A stretch of 38,570 nt of DNA from Myxococcales bacterium (GTDB lineage: Bacteria; Myxococcota_A; UBA796; GCA-2862545). The notes under the pieces are model-generated. The model was not told the DNA's origin. It saw only the letters and a list, made by a program, of their open reading frames with translations, and ran no database searches. Both the position numbers and the translations under genes were made by a program. The stretch lies in NCBI GenBank assembly GCA_019634415.1, contig JAHQVJ010000106.1, positions 1-38,570 on the forward strand. The letters are read 5' to 3'. Of the stretch, positions 1 through 8,836 are shown in pieces (position 1 is the first letter of the stretch; each line of letters starts with the position of its first letter).

Positions 1-388
1 CCTTCTGGGCCTCGATGAGAGTCTCGACGAGTGCGGCATGGCCCAGCACATTGGCCGCGAAGCAGCAGGTCACCCCGTCTCGCGTCAGCTCGGTTGGGTT
101 GGGTCCCCCCATTCCCCCGGCGTTGAGGATCACGCCGTCGACGGGCCCCTCGATCTGTTCCACGCAGCTGCTCACCGTGCCGAGCTTGGTGGTGTCGACC
201 TCGACGAATTCGAAGACGGCCTTGCCCGTGGCGGCCTCCAACTCCAACCGAGCGGCGTCCGCCTTCTGCTGGTTCCTGCAGCCCAGGTAGATCCGTTTCA
301 TGGACGGGAGATGAGCAAGTTGGCGCGCGGCTTCCTTGCCGAGACCAGAGTTGGCGCCGGTGATGAGGAGCGTCTCGAAGTCGGTCAT
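1..388 (-). CDS. Short-chain dehydrogenase/reductase, partial (N-terminal part)
   Basis: This reading frame runs off the left edge without a stop, so only about 129 N-terminal residues are present. It opens with a Rossmann nucleotide-binding motif, TGANSGLG at residues 10-17. An Arg at residue 38 follows the second strand (GCRN), which is compatible with NADP(H). NAGG at residues 89-92 and AANVLGH further on are also typical of classical SDRs. The catalytic Tyr-x-x-x-Lys would lie outside the window. The fold and cofactor type are well supported by family knowledge, but the substrate cannot be told. The start at the ATG at 388 is chosen because the Rossmann strand begins right after it; no clear ribosome binding site precedes it. 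Confidence 0.85.
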   Translation of the reverse strand, partial: MTDFETLLITGANSGLGKEAARQLAHLPSMKRIYLGCRNQQKADAARLELEAATGKAVFEFVEVDTTKLGTVSSCVEQIEGPVDGVILNAGGMGGPNPTELTRDGVTCCFAANVLGHAALVETLIEAQK

Positions 389-843
389 GGTGCACCGGGT
401 GGTGGTGATCGCGCGGAGGCGTCCGCGGCTGCCGAGACCATGGCACCGGTACACTGACCGGAAAATGGGTCGAATCGACGAAACACAAAGTCCAATACGG
501 GTCCAATGAGGCCGTCGAGGAGTCGCAGGGAGAGCTACCGAGTGGCACCACCGCCAGGTGGACGTCCCTACGCGACGCACCCTTGCTGGCACTGCTTGTC
601 GACCACGCGCTGCATCCGAGACTCCTCGGAGTGGGGCCCCCGATCCCCGTAGCTACCGAGGGCGCGGCTGTTGCGGTGGACATGGCCCACGTGCACGCCC
701 ACACAGCCGGTCATCGATCGCGGCTGGCCACAGTGACGGGCGGCAAGCACGATGCTCCGGGAGCCTCGCACGACCTCGGAACGCTAGAATCCGCTTGTTC
801 CCTCATCTTCGGCTGTGGATCATGGGGTGTTACGATCGAGGTG
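389..843. other. Intergenic region between divergent genes; no gene supported
   Basis: This 455-base stretch separates the leftward SDR from the rightward TPR gene and must hold both promoters. Short open frames occur on both strands, but none shows a recognisable domain, a good ribosome binding site or a natural protein composition. The part near 470-510 is less GC-rich and contains GTCCAAT twice (490-496 and 502-508). No convincing terminator, RNA gene or repeat is visible. Confidence 0.5.
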
Positions 844-1845
844 ATGGCCTCAATCAGCACACCACCACCGGTTCCCCCTCGGGTCAGCGTGATGCCCACG
901 CCTCGGGTCCGTGCGTGGGTGGAGCGTGCGCGGTGGGAGGAGTCTGCAGAGCGGTTCCACGAGGCCGCTGAGCTGTACAAGCAGGTGGCTCGGGCGTGTC
1001 GGGACGCAGGGGACCGGGCGTCGCAGTCCCAGGCGCTGCTCGCCTGCGGGATCTGTCTGGTGCGGGCCGGGTTCGACGCGCAGGCCGTGGAGGCGTTCCA
1101 GCGAGCGGTGTCGTGCTCGGAGGTCGCTGGTGACGAGCTGGGGGCTGCCCGAGGGCGGATGCAGCTCGGTCGGCATCACCTCGAGCGCGGCCGTCCCGAG
1201 CAAGCGGTGCGCGCGCTGGCGCGGTGTGCGGAGGTGCTCGCCGCCAACGAGGCCCACGAGGAGCTGGGGTGGGTGGCCGATCGGATGGTCACGCTGCACG
1301 TGCGCCGCGGGGATCTCGAGGAGGCCCTGACCTACGGTCGCCTCGCGGTACAGGCCGCCTCGGATGCACCGGATCGGGCGCGCTACGGGCTGCGTCTGGC
1401 GGCCATGGGGGGCCTGCATCGGCGGGCCGGCCACGACGGTCCCGCGCGTGCCTACCTGACCAAGGCGCTGCCGCACCTTCGCGACGGCGGGCACCACGAG
1501 GTGCTGCACGACGCGCTGTGGACCCTCGCCGAGCTCGCGGAGGGTCGGGGGGATCACGAGGAGCGCCTGGACTGCCTGGAGGAGGCCCTGATCGCGGCGA
1601 TGGACGCTGGCCACGTCGTCGAGCGAGCACAGGCCGAGCTCGCGCTGGCGGAGGCACTGACCGACGACGCGCGCCGCATGCGGGGGCTGGTGGTGGGGGC
1701 GACCATGCGGCTGTACGCGTGTCCGGCCGATCAGGTGCGGGCGGCCACGTGGCTCAAGCTCGCAGCACTGCAAGGGCAGCTCGGAGATCGGGCTCAGGCG
1801 AGCCGCGCCCTGCGTCGCGCGCGGGCCAGCGCACGCAGGCCCTGA
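844..1845 (+). CDS. TPR-repeat protein
   Basis: This is a 333-residue, almost wholly alpha-helical protein made of degenerate tetratricopeptide-like units. Typical helices read FHEAAELYKQVARACRDAGD, LVRAGFDAQAVEAFQRAV, LERGRPEQAVRALARCAEV and RRGDLEEALTYGRLAVQAA. It has no signal peptide or membrane segment and is presumably a cytoplasmic protein-protein interaction scaffold. The frame is open upstream, but the ATG at 844 is preferred: GAGG lies just upstream and the preceding sequence looks non-coding. It sits 121 bases before a kinase whose C-terminal third is also TPR-like, in the same direction. The two may therefore work in one signalling route (inference). No catalytic motif is visible. 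Confidence 0.8.
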   Translation: MASISTPPPVPPRVSVMPTPRVRAWVERARWEESAERFHEAAELYKQVARACRDAGDRASQSQALLACGICLVRAGFDAQAVEAFQRAVSCSEVAGDELGAARGRMQLGRHHLERGRPEQAVRALARCAEVLAANEAHEELGWVADRMVTLHVRRGDLEEALTYGRLAVQAASDAPDRARYGLRLAAMGGLHRRAGHDGPARAYLTKALPHLRDGGHHEVLHDALWTLAELAEGRGDHEERLDCLEEALIAAMDAGHVVERAQAELALAEALTDDARRMRGLVVGATMRLYACPADQVRAATWLKLAALQGQLGDRAQASRALRRARASARRP

Positions 1846-1966
1846 GCCGGAGCGCGCTCCATTCACCGAATGCCGACCGATGTGCGTCATGGAAACATGG
1901 CCCGGTCATCCGCCATGATGGAGGTTCGGCCGAGCGTGCGCACTCCGCTTGCGCCATACTCCGCGC

Positions 1967-4900
1967 ATGTCCGTCACTCGTGAAGATGGAGCGACGCTCG
2001 GGGCCTTTCACCTGATCCGACCCATTGCCAAGGGGGGCACCGCCCAGGTATGGGGTGGCCGGCACGTGGATGGCACGGCCGTGGCCATCAAGGTGCTCAC
2101 CGCGCAGATGGCACAGGATCCGGAGATCCGGCAGGCGTTCCGCAACGAGGTTGCAGCGGTGGCGAAGCTCGGCCACCCTGCCATCATCAGTGTGCTCGAC
2201 TTCGGCGAGGTGCCTGGGTCCGTGGCGCAGATCTCCGCCGGCCAGCTCCCTCGCGGAGCGCCCTATCTGGTGATGGAGCTCGCCGAGGGGGGGCCGCTGC
2301 ACAAGCGCCATCGGCGGTGGAGCTGGTCGACGGTGGAGGGGGTGCTGTCGGCCGTGCTCGACGGGCTCGCCCACGCGCATGCTCGCGGCATCGTGCACCG
2401 AGATCTCAAGCCCTCCAACCTGCTGCTGGCGGGGCCCGTGGAGGAAGCCGGCGGAATCAAGCTCACCGACTTCGGCATCGCCTGGGTGGGCGGGAGCGCC
2501 CTGAGCGACGCGGGCACCCTGCACTACATGGCTCCCGAGCAGCACCGGGGAGACTGGGCGTCCTTCGGGCCCTGGACCGATCTGTATGCGCTGGGCTGCC
2601 TCGCCTGGCGGCTCGCCATGGGGGCGCCGCCCTTCGCCCACACGGCCGGCGACGAGATCGCGCGAGCCCATCTGTTCGAGGCCCCTGCCGACTTGAGTCC
2701 CCGCTTCATGGTGCCCGACGGGTTCACCGAGTGGGTGCAGGTCCTGCTGCACAAGACCCCCGAGGCGCGCTTCCGGTCGGCGGCCGACGCCCGGGCCGCG
2801 CTGGCGCAGCTGGACTCCGTGGAGGGCTCCATCGACGCCGAGGACGTCGGGGTGCCGCAGCGCATCGTGGTGCCCACCACCAACGCCGTGGCGAAGACCG
2901 ACGCGCGGGATCGCGAGGAACCACCGCCCAGTGTGCGTGCCGTTCTGCCCGAGGAGCCCGTCGCAGGCTACGCAGCGCCGCTGCCCATTCCCGGCACGGG
3001 CCTGGGGCTGTTCGCGCTGCGGGAGCGCCCGGTGTTCGGCCGATCGCGGCAGCGGACGGCGCTGTGGGGCCGTCTCCGTGCCGCGGAGGCGGGACGCGCT
3101 CAGCTCGTGCACCTGCGCGGCCAGCCTGGGATCGGGACCACGCGCCTGGCGCTGTGGCTGTCGCGCGGCGCGAACGAGGCAGCAGGCGTGCCCAGCGTGC
3201 AGATCCTGTGCGGAGATCTGGCTGCTGCGGCCCATGGCTTCCTGGAGCTGTCCGGGGTGCCTCGCAAGCAGGTGGCCGCCCGCATCCGCGCCGGCGTGCG
3301 GCGCTTCGGTGGGTCCGACGAGGTCGGGCGGCTGCTGGTGGAGGGGTTCGCCGAGGACGATCCCGCGTCCGTCGAGTCGTGGCGAGACGCCTTCGCCCAG
3401 CTCGTGGGGGCCGCCGCCACCGAGCAGCCCGTGGTCGTGGTGGTGGACGAGGTCACCCTCGCGCCCGAGGTCCTCGACTGGATCGGCGCGTTGCTCGAGG
3501 CCCACGCCGACAGGAAGATCCTGGTGGTCATCACCAGCAACGATCTCGCTCTGGCCGACGACGAGGCCACCGCGGACCGCATCGACGCCCTGGCGGCCAC
3601 CAGCGACGGGCTGACCATCGTGGTGCCGCCGCTGTCGGCGGGCGGTCAGCGTCGGCTGTACGACTACCTGGGCCTGTCTGGCTCCCTGGCACGCCATGTC
3701 GTCGCTCGATCGGGCGGTCACCCTGGCTTCGCGCTGGAGATGCTCGGTGCCTGGGTGCATCAGGAGCGCCTGAAGCCCGGCTCGGACGGGCTGCATCCGG
3801 TGTCCGGGACCGCCCTCGAGGCGTCGGGCGTGTCCATCGAGCGGTGGGAGTCCACGCTGCAGCGGCTGGTGAAGGGGCTTCCCGTCGTCGCCACCATCTT
3901 CCTGGAGCGCGCCGCGGTGCTCGGCCTGCAGGTGGATCTCCTGGAGTGGCAGAGTGCGTGCGACGACCCCACCTCGGGCCGCGTGAGTCCCGTGGGGCAG
4001 CAGATCCGCGACGAGCTGCGGAGTCGCCTCATCGAGCTTCGGCTGGCCCGCGCCACGCCGCCGTCCGGAAACTTCGTGTTCCTGCAGCCCGCGCTTCGGG
4101 AGGCGCTGCTCGAGGGGGCGCGCCGCGGTGGCCGCTTCAAGGGGCACCACGAGACCGTGGTCCAGGTTCTGCGGCAGGAGCCCACCGACGATCTGGTGCG
4201 GCTGGGGGAGCACCTGCTGCACGCCGGCGACGCCAGCAACGCCGTGGAACTGCTGATCGAGGGCATCGACGACCGGTCCGATCGCACCGGCATGGCCTCC
4301 GTCTCCGCAGCGCTGCTGTCGCTGGAGGCGGCCCTGGACGAGGCCGCGGTGCCCGACTCGGATCCACGCCGGATCCGGCTCGTGGGGTTCCAGAGCGTGG
4401 TGCTTCGTCTGCGGGGCCGCATCGACGAGGCGCTGTCGCTGGCCATGCGGGCTCGGGAGCTGGCCTCGGAGGGCCGGGACATCGAGGTCCATGCGCGCTG
4501 CAGCCGCGACGTCGGACTCGCCATGCTGGCGGCGGGCGATCTGACGGGGGCCCTGGCCGCCCTGAAGAAGGGCGTGGCGTCGCTGCTGAGGCGCAACGCC
4601 AAGGGGCTCGAGCTCGCGGAGCTGCTGTTCCACATGGCTCGGGTGGCCCGGATCACCCACGAGCTGGCCGACGCCGAGCGATGGAGCAGCCAGGCGCTGG
4701 CCACGCTCACCCGAGGTGGGTTCGACGAGCCGGCGCTCGAGGCGCGGATCCTCTGCGAGCAGGCGGCCTTGGCTGGGCTGCGCGGGGAGACCGAGGCCTC
4801 GCTGGAGCTGTTCGAGCGCGCCGCCACCTTGCTGGAGGGACAGGACCACGAGGCCCAGCTGGCCGTGATCGACAGCCATCGGGGTGACGTGCTGCGGCGG

Positions 4901-5371
4901 CTAGGGCACCTGGAGGAGGCCGAGACCTGCTACGCGCAGGCGGCCAAGCAGCAAGACGATCTGGGGCTCGAGCCCTCCACGCCGGTGATCCGGTTGGCGC
5001 AGTGTGCGCTGCAGCGCGGAGATCACGAGCGGGCCGTCGCGCTGGCGGAGCAGGTGCTGCATGCCTGGTCCACGTCGCTCGACCGATCGGTGGCCTCGCT
5101 GTGCCGGCTGGTGGCCGTGGCTGCCCGGGGCGACCACGGGCAGGTCCAGCGCCGTCTGGGCTCCGTGGTGGAGCGGTTGCGCAGCGTGGGGGTCGTGTCG
5201 GCCGACGTGGCCGAGCTGGCGGCGCTGGGGGCGGAGCACGTGGATGCCGCTGGCGCCACCGATCTGGCCACCACCCTGTGGTTCCTGGCGCGCGAGCAGT
5301 TCGCGGCGCTGCGCGACGCTGACGGCGTGGAGCGCTCGGCCGCTGCCATCGCGCGGCTGGAGCAGGCATAG
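1967..5371 (+). CDS. Ser/Thr protein kinase fused to AAA/STAND-type ATPase and TPR region
   Basis: This 1134-residue multidomain signalling protein has a Hanks-type kinase domain at residues 13-290. Visible motifs are the glycine loop (AKGGTAQVW, 21-29), the ATP-anchoring Lys42 in VAIK, the catalytic HRDLKPSN with Asp146, DFG at 168-170 and APE at 189-191, so the kinase should be active. A NACHT/AAA-type ATPase module follows from about residue 360. Its Walker A reads GQPGIGTT (385-392), where the usual Lys is Thr391; a Walker B-like VVVVVDE lies near 490. The last third, about 800-1130, is TPR-like helices. No membrane segment is seen. This is the usual layout of large kinase-ATPase-TPR regulators in myxobacteria. 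The ATG at 1967 starts just before the kinase; an upstream TTG is less likely. The signal sensed and the targets are unknown. Confidence 0.93.
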   Translation: MSVTREDGATLGAFHLIRPIAKGGTAQVWGGRHVDGTAVAIKVLTAQMAQDPEIRQAFRNEVAAVAKLGHPAIISVLDFGEVPGSVAQISAGQLPRGAPYLVMELAEGGPLHKRHRRWSWSTVEGVLSAVLDGLAHAHARGIVHRDLKPSNLLLAGPVEEAGGIKLTDFGIAWVGGSALSDAGTLHYMAPEQHRGDWASFGPWTDLYALGCLAWRLAMGAPPFAHTAGDEIARAHLFEAPADLSPRFMVPDGFTEWVQVLLHKTPEARFRSAADARAALAQLDSVEGSIDAEDVGVPQRIVVPTTNAVAKTDARDREEPPPSVRAVLPEEPVAGYAAPLPIPGTGLGLFALRERPVFGRSRQRTALWGRLRAAEAGRAQLVHLRGQPGIGTTRLALWLSRGANEAAGVPSVQILCGDLAAAAHGFLELSGVPRKQVAARIRAGVRRFGGSDEVGRLLVEGFAEDDPASVESWRDAFAQLVGAAATEQPVVVVVDEVTLAPEVLDWIGALLEAHADRKILVVITSNDLALADDEATADRIDALAATSDGLTIVVPPLSAGGQRRLYDYLGLSGSLARHVVARSGGHPGFALEMLGAWVHQERLKPGSDGLHPVSGTALEASGVSIERWESTLQRLVKGLPVVATIFLERAAVLGLQVDLLEWQSACDDPTSGRVSPVGQQIRDELRSRLIELRLARATPPSGNFVFLQPALREALLEGARRGGRFKGHHETVVQVLRQEPTDDLVRLGEHLLHAGDASNAVELLIEGIDDRSDRTGMASVSAALLSLEAALDEAAVPDSDPRRIRLVGFQSVVLRLRGRIDEALSLAMRARELASEGRDIEVHARCSRDVGLAMLAAGDLTGALAALKKGVASLLRRNAKGLELAELLFHMARVARITHELADAERWSSQALATLTRGGFDEPALEARILCEQAALAGLRGETEASLELFERAATLLEGQDHEAQLAVIDSHRGDVLRRLGHLEEAETCYAQAAKQQDDLGLEPSTPVIRLAQCALQRGDHERAVALAEQVLHAWSTSLDRSVASLCRLVAVAARGDHGQVQRRLGSVVERLRSVGVVSADVAELAALGAEHVDAAGATDLATTLWFLAREQFAALRDADGVERSAAAIARLEQA

Positions 5372-5455
5372 TGTCGCCGCCACGGCGATGTGACGTCCCG
5401 GTGGCAAGGCCAGCCAATGGCCGTGTGTCGCGTTAGTCGCGGCGCGATCTGATTT

Positions 5456-6685
5456 ATGTGGAGCGCTGTGATGGTCCGAACCTCGTGGATGGTCGTGGGT
5501 CTGTGGCTGGTGGGTGCGGGATGCACCAACGAGCGGGGAATCCGCCGTATCGAGGAGCCCCCGGTGGTCGACATCACCGTGCCGGAGCCCGACCAGGTGA
5601 TCCGGCGGGGGGAGGGCATGCTGACCTTCGAGGGTACGGTCAGCGACTCCTACGACGACCCCGAGGATCTGGTGGTGACCTGGACGCACCAGGGAGAGCC
5701 CATCGAGGTGAGCGCTGGTGCAGACGGGCACGTGCAGCTCACCTTCGATCCCCAGGAGCTGGAGCTGGGGGAGCACGAGCTGGTGCTGCACGCCGCCGAC
5801 ACCGACGGCATGGCGGGTCAGGACGGACGGGTGTGGACCCTGGCAGGTGCGCTGCAGCCGCCCGTGGTGCAGATCACCTCGCCCGAGGGCGGCAGCGCCT
5901 TCGAGCCCCTCGAGGAGATCACCCTGCGCGGCACCGGCACCGACAACAACACCGAGCCCGACGACCTGGTGTTCACCTGGACCTCCAGCTTGAGCGGTGA
6001 GCTGCCCGGAGCCATCAGCGGCGGGGGCCAGAGCGTGCTGTTCACGCCGCTCGCGGTCGGCGCCCACGAGATCACCCTCACCGTCACCGACATCGACGGG
6101 CTCACCGCCACCGACGTCGTGGAGCTGTCCGTCGGCGACGACATCACCCCTCCGGTGGTCGAGGCGAACGTGGGCGACGTCGTCTTCTCCGAGGTGCTGG
6201 TGCAGCCCTTGGTGGTGGACGACGAGGTGGGGGAGTGGATCGAGCTGTACAACGCGTCCACCGGCACCATCGATCTCGACGGCTACAGCCTGGCCGATCA
6301 CGACCTCGACACCTACACGATCATGGGCACGCTCCTCGTTGGCCCCGACACCTACGTGGTGCTCTGCGCCGACACCGACCAGGGCGACAACGGCGGGATC
6401 CCCTGTGACGGCTGGTTCTTCCGAGGACCCTTCGGGGGCAACGGGGCGCTGGCGCTCGGCAACCAGGGCGACGAGATCGTGCTGAAGCGGCCCGACGGCA
6501 CGGTGATCGACGAGGTGGTCTACGCGCCGAGCTGGTTCGACGCGGGGGTGGCCAAGGGGGTGGATCCGAGCGTGCTCGACCACACCAACAACGACGACGA
6601 GTCGATGTGGTGCCACCAGACCACGGTGATCGGCTCGGCGAGCGAGCCAGGCACCCCGGGATTCGAGAACGACGCCTGCCTGTGA
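5456..6685 (+). CDS. Lipoprotein with Ig-like repeats and lamin-tail domain
   Basis: This 409-residue exported protein has an N-terminal signal ending in LVGAGC, a loose lipobox, so it is probably anchored to a membrane. Two Ig/cadherin-like repeats follow. Each opens with PPVV and ITxPE and carries a DPEDL/EPDDL turn followed by VTWT or FTWT, at about residues 35-120 and 135-230. The C-terminal ~170 residues form a lamin-tail-type domain: VVFSEVLVQP, EWIELYNASTGTIDLDGYSL and DEIVLKRPDGTVIDEVVY. Such domains are usual in secreted proteins of myxobacteria and are thought to be structural or binding modules. No catalytic site is seen. The ATG at 5456 gives the longest frame; the ATG at 5471 leaves a more typical signal peptide. 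The gene ends 3 bases from the convergent methyltransferase. Confidence 0.85.
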   Translation: MWSAVMVRTSWMVVGLWLVGAGCTNERGIRRIEEPPVVDITVPEPDQVIRRGEGMLTFEGTVSDSYDDPEDLVVTWTHQGEPIEVSAGADGHVQLTFDPQELELGEHELVLHAADTDGMAGQDGRVWTLAGALQPPVVQITSPEGGSAFEPLEEITLRGTGTDNNTEPDDLVFTWTSSLSGELPGAISGGGQSVLFTPLAVGAHEITLTVTDIDGLTATDVVELSVGDDITPPVVEANVGDVVFSEVLVQPLVVDDEVGEWIELYNASTGTIDLDGYSLADHDLDTYTIMGTLLVGPDTYVVLCADTDQGDNGGIPCDGWFFRGPFGGNGALALGNQGDEIVLKRPDGTVIDEVVYAPSWFDAGVAKGVDPSVLDHTNNDDESMWCHQTTVIGSASEPGTPGFENDACL

Positions 6686-6688
6686 GGC

Positions 6689-7351
6689 TCAGCGCCTCCG
6701 CGCTACCCAGGCGTGCAGCAGCACGGCCTGGAACACTGGTGTCGCCGTCGCGAAGCCGCACGACCGCAGCAACGCCTGCACCTCGAGGGGTGGCCTGAGG
6801 GCGAGGCGGTGAGCCATGTCGTCGAACCGCTCTGCAGGCAGGCCGTGGTGGCGCAGCGTCGCCCGCCACACCTCCATCTGGTCCGGTGCGGCCGGATCGT
6901 GAGCTAGATCGGCGCTGACCAGGAGCCCGGCTGGCTTCAGCCGCCGCGCGATGGCCTCGAAGTAGGTGCGGCGCGCCGCGGGATCCGTGATCCAGTGGGA
7001 GACGAGGAGGGACGTGGCTGCGTCGCAGGGAGCGATGGGCGTGGTCTCGATGGGGCCCGCGTGAAACTCGCAGCGGTCTGCGACGCCGAGGCTCCGGGCG
7101 CGCTGCTGGCACGTGTGTAGCGCCTCTTCGTCGGGATCGACGGCCACGAAACCCCAGCCCTCGAAGTGCCGCGCCAGCGCGAGGAGCTCGTCGCCGGTGC
7201 CAGCTCCCACGCACAGCACCCGTGCCGTGGTGGGGAGGTCGGACAGGGCCACCGCCACCACCACCTGAAGCGCCTCCCTCAGGCGGCCAAGCTGCGCACG
7301 CTGGGCGCGCTCGGGGTCGGTCGTGGGGGCACAGTCGTCTGGTTGCTGCAT
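6689..7351 (-). CDS. Class I SAM-dependent methyltransferase
   Basis: This 220-residue soluble protein has the SAM-binding motif I VLCVGAGTGDELLALA, followed by an acidic residue at the end of strand 2 (FVAVDPDEEAL). Later come a motif III-like LKPAGLLVSADL and a C-terminal GFATATPVFQAVLLHAWVA. The overall pattern resembles CmoA-type small methyltransferases; the substrate is unknown. The start is certain: it is preceded by an extended Shine-Dalgarno AGGAGGTGATC (positions 7353-7363 read on the minus strand), complementary to the usual 3' end of bacterial 16S rRNA, which predicts strong translation. It is divergent from a LysR-type regulator, a common arrangement in which the regulator controls its neighbour (inference). 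Confidence 0.88.
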   Translation of the reverse strand: MQQPDDCAPTTDPERAQRAQLGRLREALQVVVAVALSDLPTTARVLCVGAGTGDELLALARHFEGWGFVAVDPDEEALHTCQQRARSLGVADRCEFHAGPIETTPIAPCDAATSLLVSHWITDPAARRTYFEAIARRLKPAGLLVSADLAHDPAAPDQMEVWRATLRHHGLPAERFDDMAHRLALRPPLEVQALLRSCGFATATPVFQAVLLHAWVARRR

Positions 7352-7472
7352 CGATCACCTCCTGCGATGTCCGTAGGACCTCGACCAAGGCGGCGCCCTA
7401 CGCGATTCTGTCACTGGAGATGTGCGAATTCGTTCAGGATGGACGCCGAAGCGCGCACGTGTGAACGATTTC

Positions 7473-8414
7473 ATGCGGGGGGTGGATGTGAACTGGGACG
7501 ACCTGCGCTTTCACTTGGCCTTGGCGCGACAGCGCAGCCTGAGTGGTGCCGCATCGGCGTTGGGGGTGACCCACACCACAGTGGCGCGTCGGCTCCGGGC
7601 GTCCGAGGTCTCCCTCGGTGTGCGGTTGTTCGATCGCACTCCCGAGGGGTTCGTGGCCACGTCAGCCGGGGCGGAGCTCGTGGCGGTGGCCGAGCGGATG
7701 GAGGAGGAGGTCCTGGTTGCGGAGGGACGTGTGCTCGGCGGGGACGCTCGGCTGTCCGGCATGCTCCGGGCGTCGACCCTCGACTTCGTGTTCGACACGT
7801 TTCACGACGTGTTCTCCTCGTTCGTGCAGCGGTTCCCGAGGATTCGGCTGACGCTCACCACCGAGACGCGGGAGGTCAGTCTCGCCCGCCGGGAGACGGA
7901 CGTGGCGCTGCGGCTCTCCAACACCCCTGCGGAGCACCTCGTGGGGCGGCGACTCGGGCGGGTGGGCTTTGCCGTGTACGCCTCGGAGTCGCTCGTGCGC
8001 CAGCGTGGTCGACGAGCAGGCTACGGCGCGTTTCCCTGGATCGGACGCGATCCGCGACTGGGTGGAGTTCGTCTCGACGCGTGGCTCGAGCGCAACGCTC
8101 CGGGAGCGCAGGTCGTCTTGCGGCTGGACGGCAGCGCCATGGCGCTTCGGCGTGCCGTGCAGGCGGGGCTGGGGGCCCACGTCTTGCCCTGCTTCTACGG
8201 AGATGCCACCCCTGGCTTGGCCCGGCTCGGGCCCGTGCACCGCGAGTTCGGTCGGGATCTGTGGCTGGTCACGTTGCGGGAGCTGCGCGAGACGGCGCGC
8301 GTGCGAGTGTTCTCCGATCACGTGGTGGAGCGGTTCGCAGGGATGCGAGAGCTGCTCGGTGGCGATTCCAACGGCCGTGCACACGGTGGCACACACGGGG
8401 GCGTCGCATCTTGA
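7473..8414 (+). CDS. LysR-family transcriptional regulator
   Basis: This 313-residue regulator has an N-terminal winged helix-turn-helix: DLRFHLALARQRSLSGAA, then SALGVTHTTVARRLRASE, then GVRLFDRTPEGFVATSAG. The C-terminal part is a periplasmic-binding-protein-like effector domain with the usual WLV near the end. The frame is open to 7422, but the ATG at 7473 (MRGVDVNWDDL) places the HTH at the normal distance from the N terminus. It is divergently transcribed from the methyltransferase at 7351, with a 121-base spacer that should hold its operator. LysR regulators typically bind such a spacer and repress their own gene. The inducer cannot be inferred. Confidence 0.92.
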   Translation: MRGVDVNWDDLRFHLALARQRSLSGAASALGVTHTTVARRLRASEVSLGVRLFDRTPEGFVATSAGAELVAVAERMEEEVLVAEGRVLGGDARLSGMLRASTLDFVFDTFHDVFSSFVQRFPRIRLTLTTETREVSLARRETDVALRLSNTPAEHLVGRRLGRVGFAVYASESLVRQRGRRAGYGAFPWIGRDPRLGGVRLDAWLERNAPGAQVVLRLDGSAMALRRAVQAGLGAHVLPCFYGDATPGLARLGPVHREFGRDLWLVTLRELRETARVRVFSDHVVERFAGMRELLGGDSNGRAHGGTHGGVAS

Positions 8415-8460
8415 GGACGTCGCCGGGGACGAACCCGGCCATCGACTCTCGGAGCCCCTG

Positions 8461-8790
8461 ATGATCACCGACACCACCGTTCTCGCCAACGACATCGTGG
8501 CCGACCCCGAGTCCGCCGAGCACGCCGACCAGCGGGACCCTGGCCTGCGCCAGCGCGTGCTGGCTTCCTTCCGCACAGCCGGAACCACCCGCAGCCCCGG
8601 TGCCGCGCGGTCCGACGCCACCGACTTCTACGATGTGGCCGACGCCCCGGCGCGTCCCAGCGGTCTGCCCGTCCACGCCTACCCGACAGCTGGTCTGCGC
8701 CGCCGCGTGGTGCGGGCCTTCCGGGCCGCGGGCGCCGAGCGCAGCCCCACCGACGCCATGGCCGAAGCCAAGGCCTTCTACGGCGTGTAG
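8461..8790 (+). CDS. Small protein of unknown function with an internal ~31-residue duplication
   Basis: This 109-residue protein shows no similarity I recognise. Its notable feature is an internal repeat. The first copy reads LRQRVLASFRTAGTTRSP and ends TDFYDV; the second reads LRRRVVRAFRAAGAERSP and ends KAFYGV. A Pro/Ala-rich linker separates them. The shared pattern is LRxRVxxxFRxAGxxRSPxxAxxxAxxFYxV, likely two amphipathic basic helices per copy. There is no signal peptide or membrane segment. GGAG lies about 8 bases before the ATG, and the gene begins 46 bases after the LysR gene in the same direction. Third-position GC bias matches real genes nearby. It could be a nucleic-acid-binding or adaptor protein, but this is speculation. 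Confidence 0.65.
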   Translation: MITDTTVLANDIVADPESAEHADQRDPGLRQRVLASFRTAGTTRSPGAARSDATDFYDVADAPARPSGLPVHAYPTAGLRRRVVRAFRAAGAERSPTDAMAEAKAFYGV

Positions 8791-8836
8791 TCGCCCGTCC
8801 CTCCCGGGTAGAGTGAGGCTCGCCCCAGGGGGACGC

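Noticed and set aside
490..508. Repeated GTCCAAT as a possible operator
   Set aside because: Only two 7-base copies with no symmetry and no regulator nearby; too weak to call.
568..771. Short minus-strand frame in the 389-843 gap
   Set aside because: No ribosome site or domain, unusual His/Arg/Ser composition, likely chance.
1754..4879. Very long minus-strand reading frame across the kinase gene
   Set aside because: It is antisense to a gene with complete kinase motifs. Its His/Arg/Gln-rich composition has no domain and is a by-product of high GC content.
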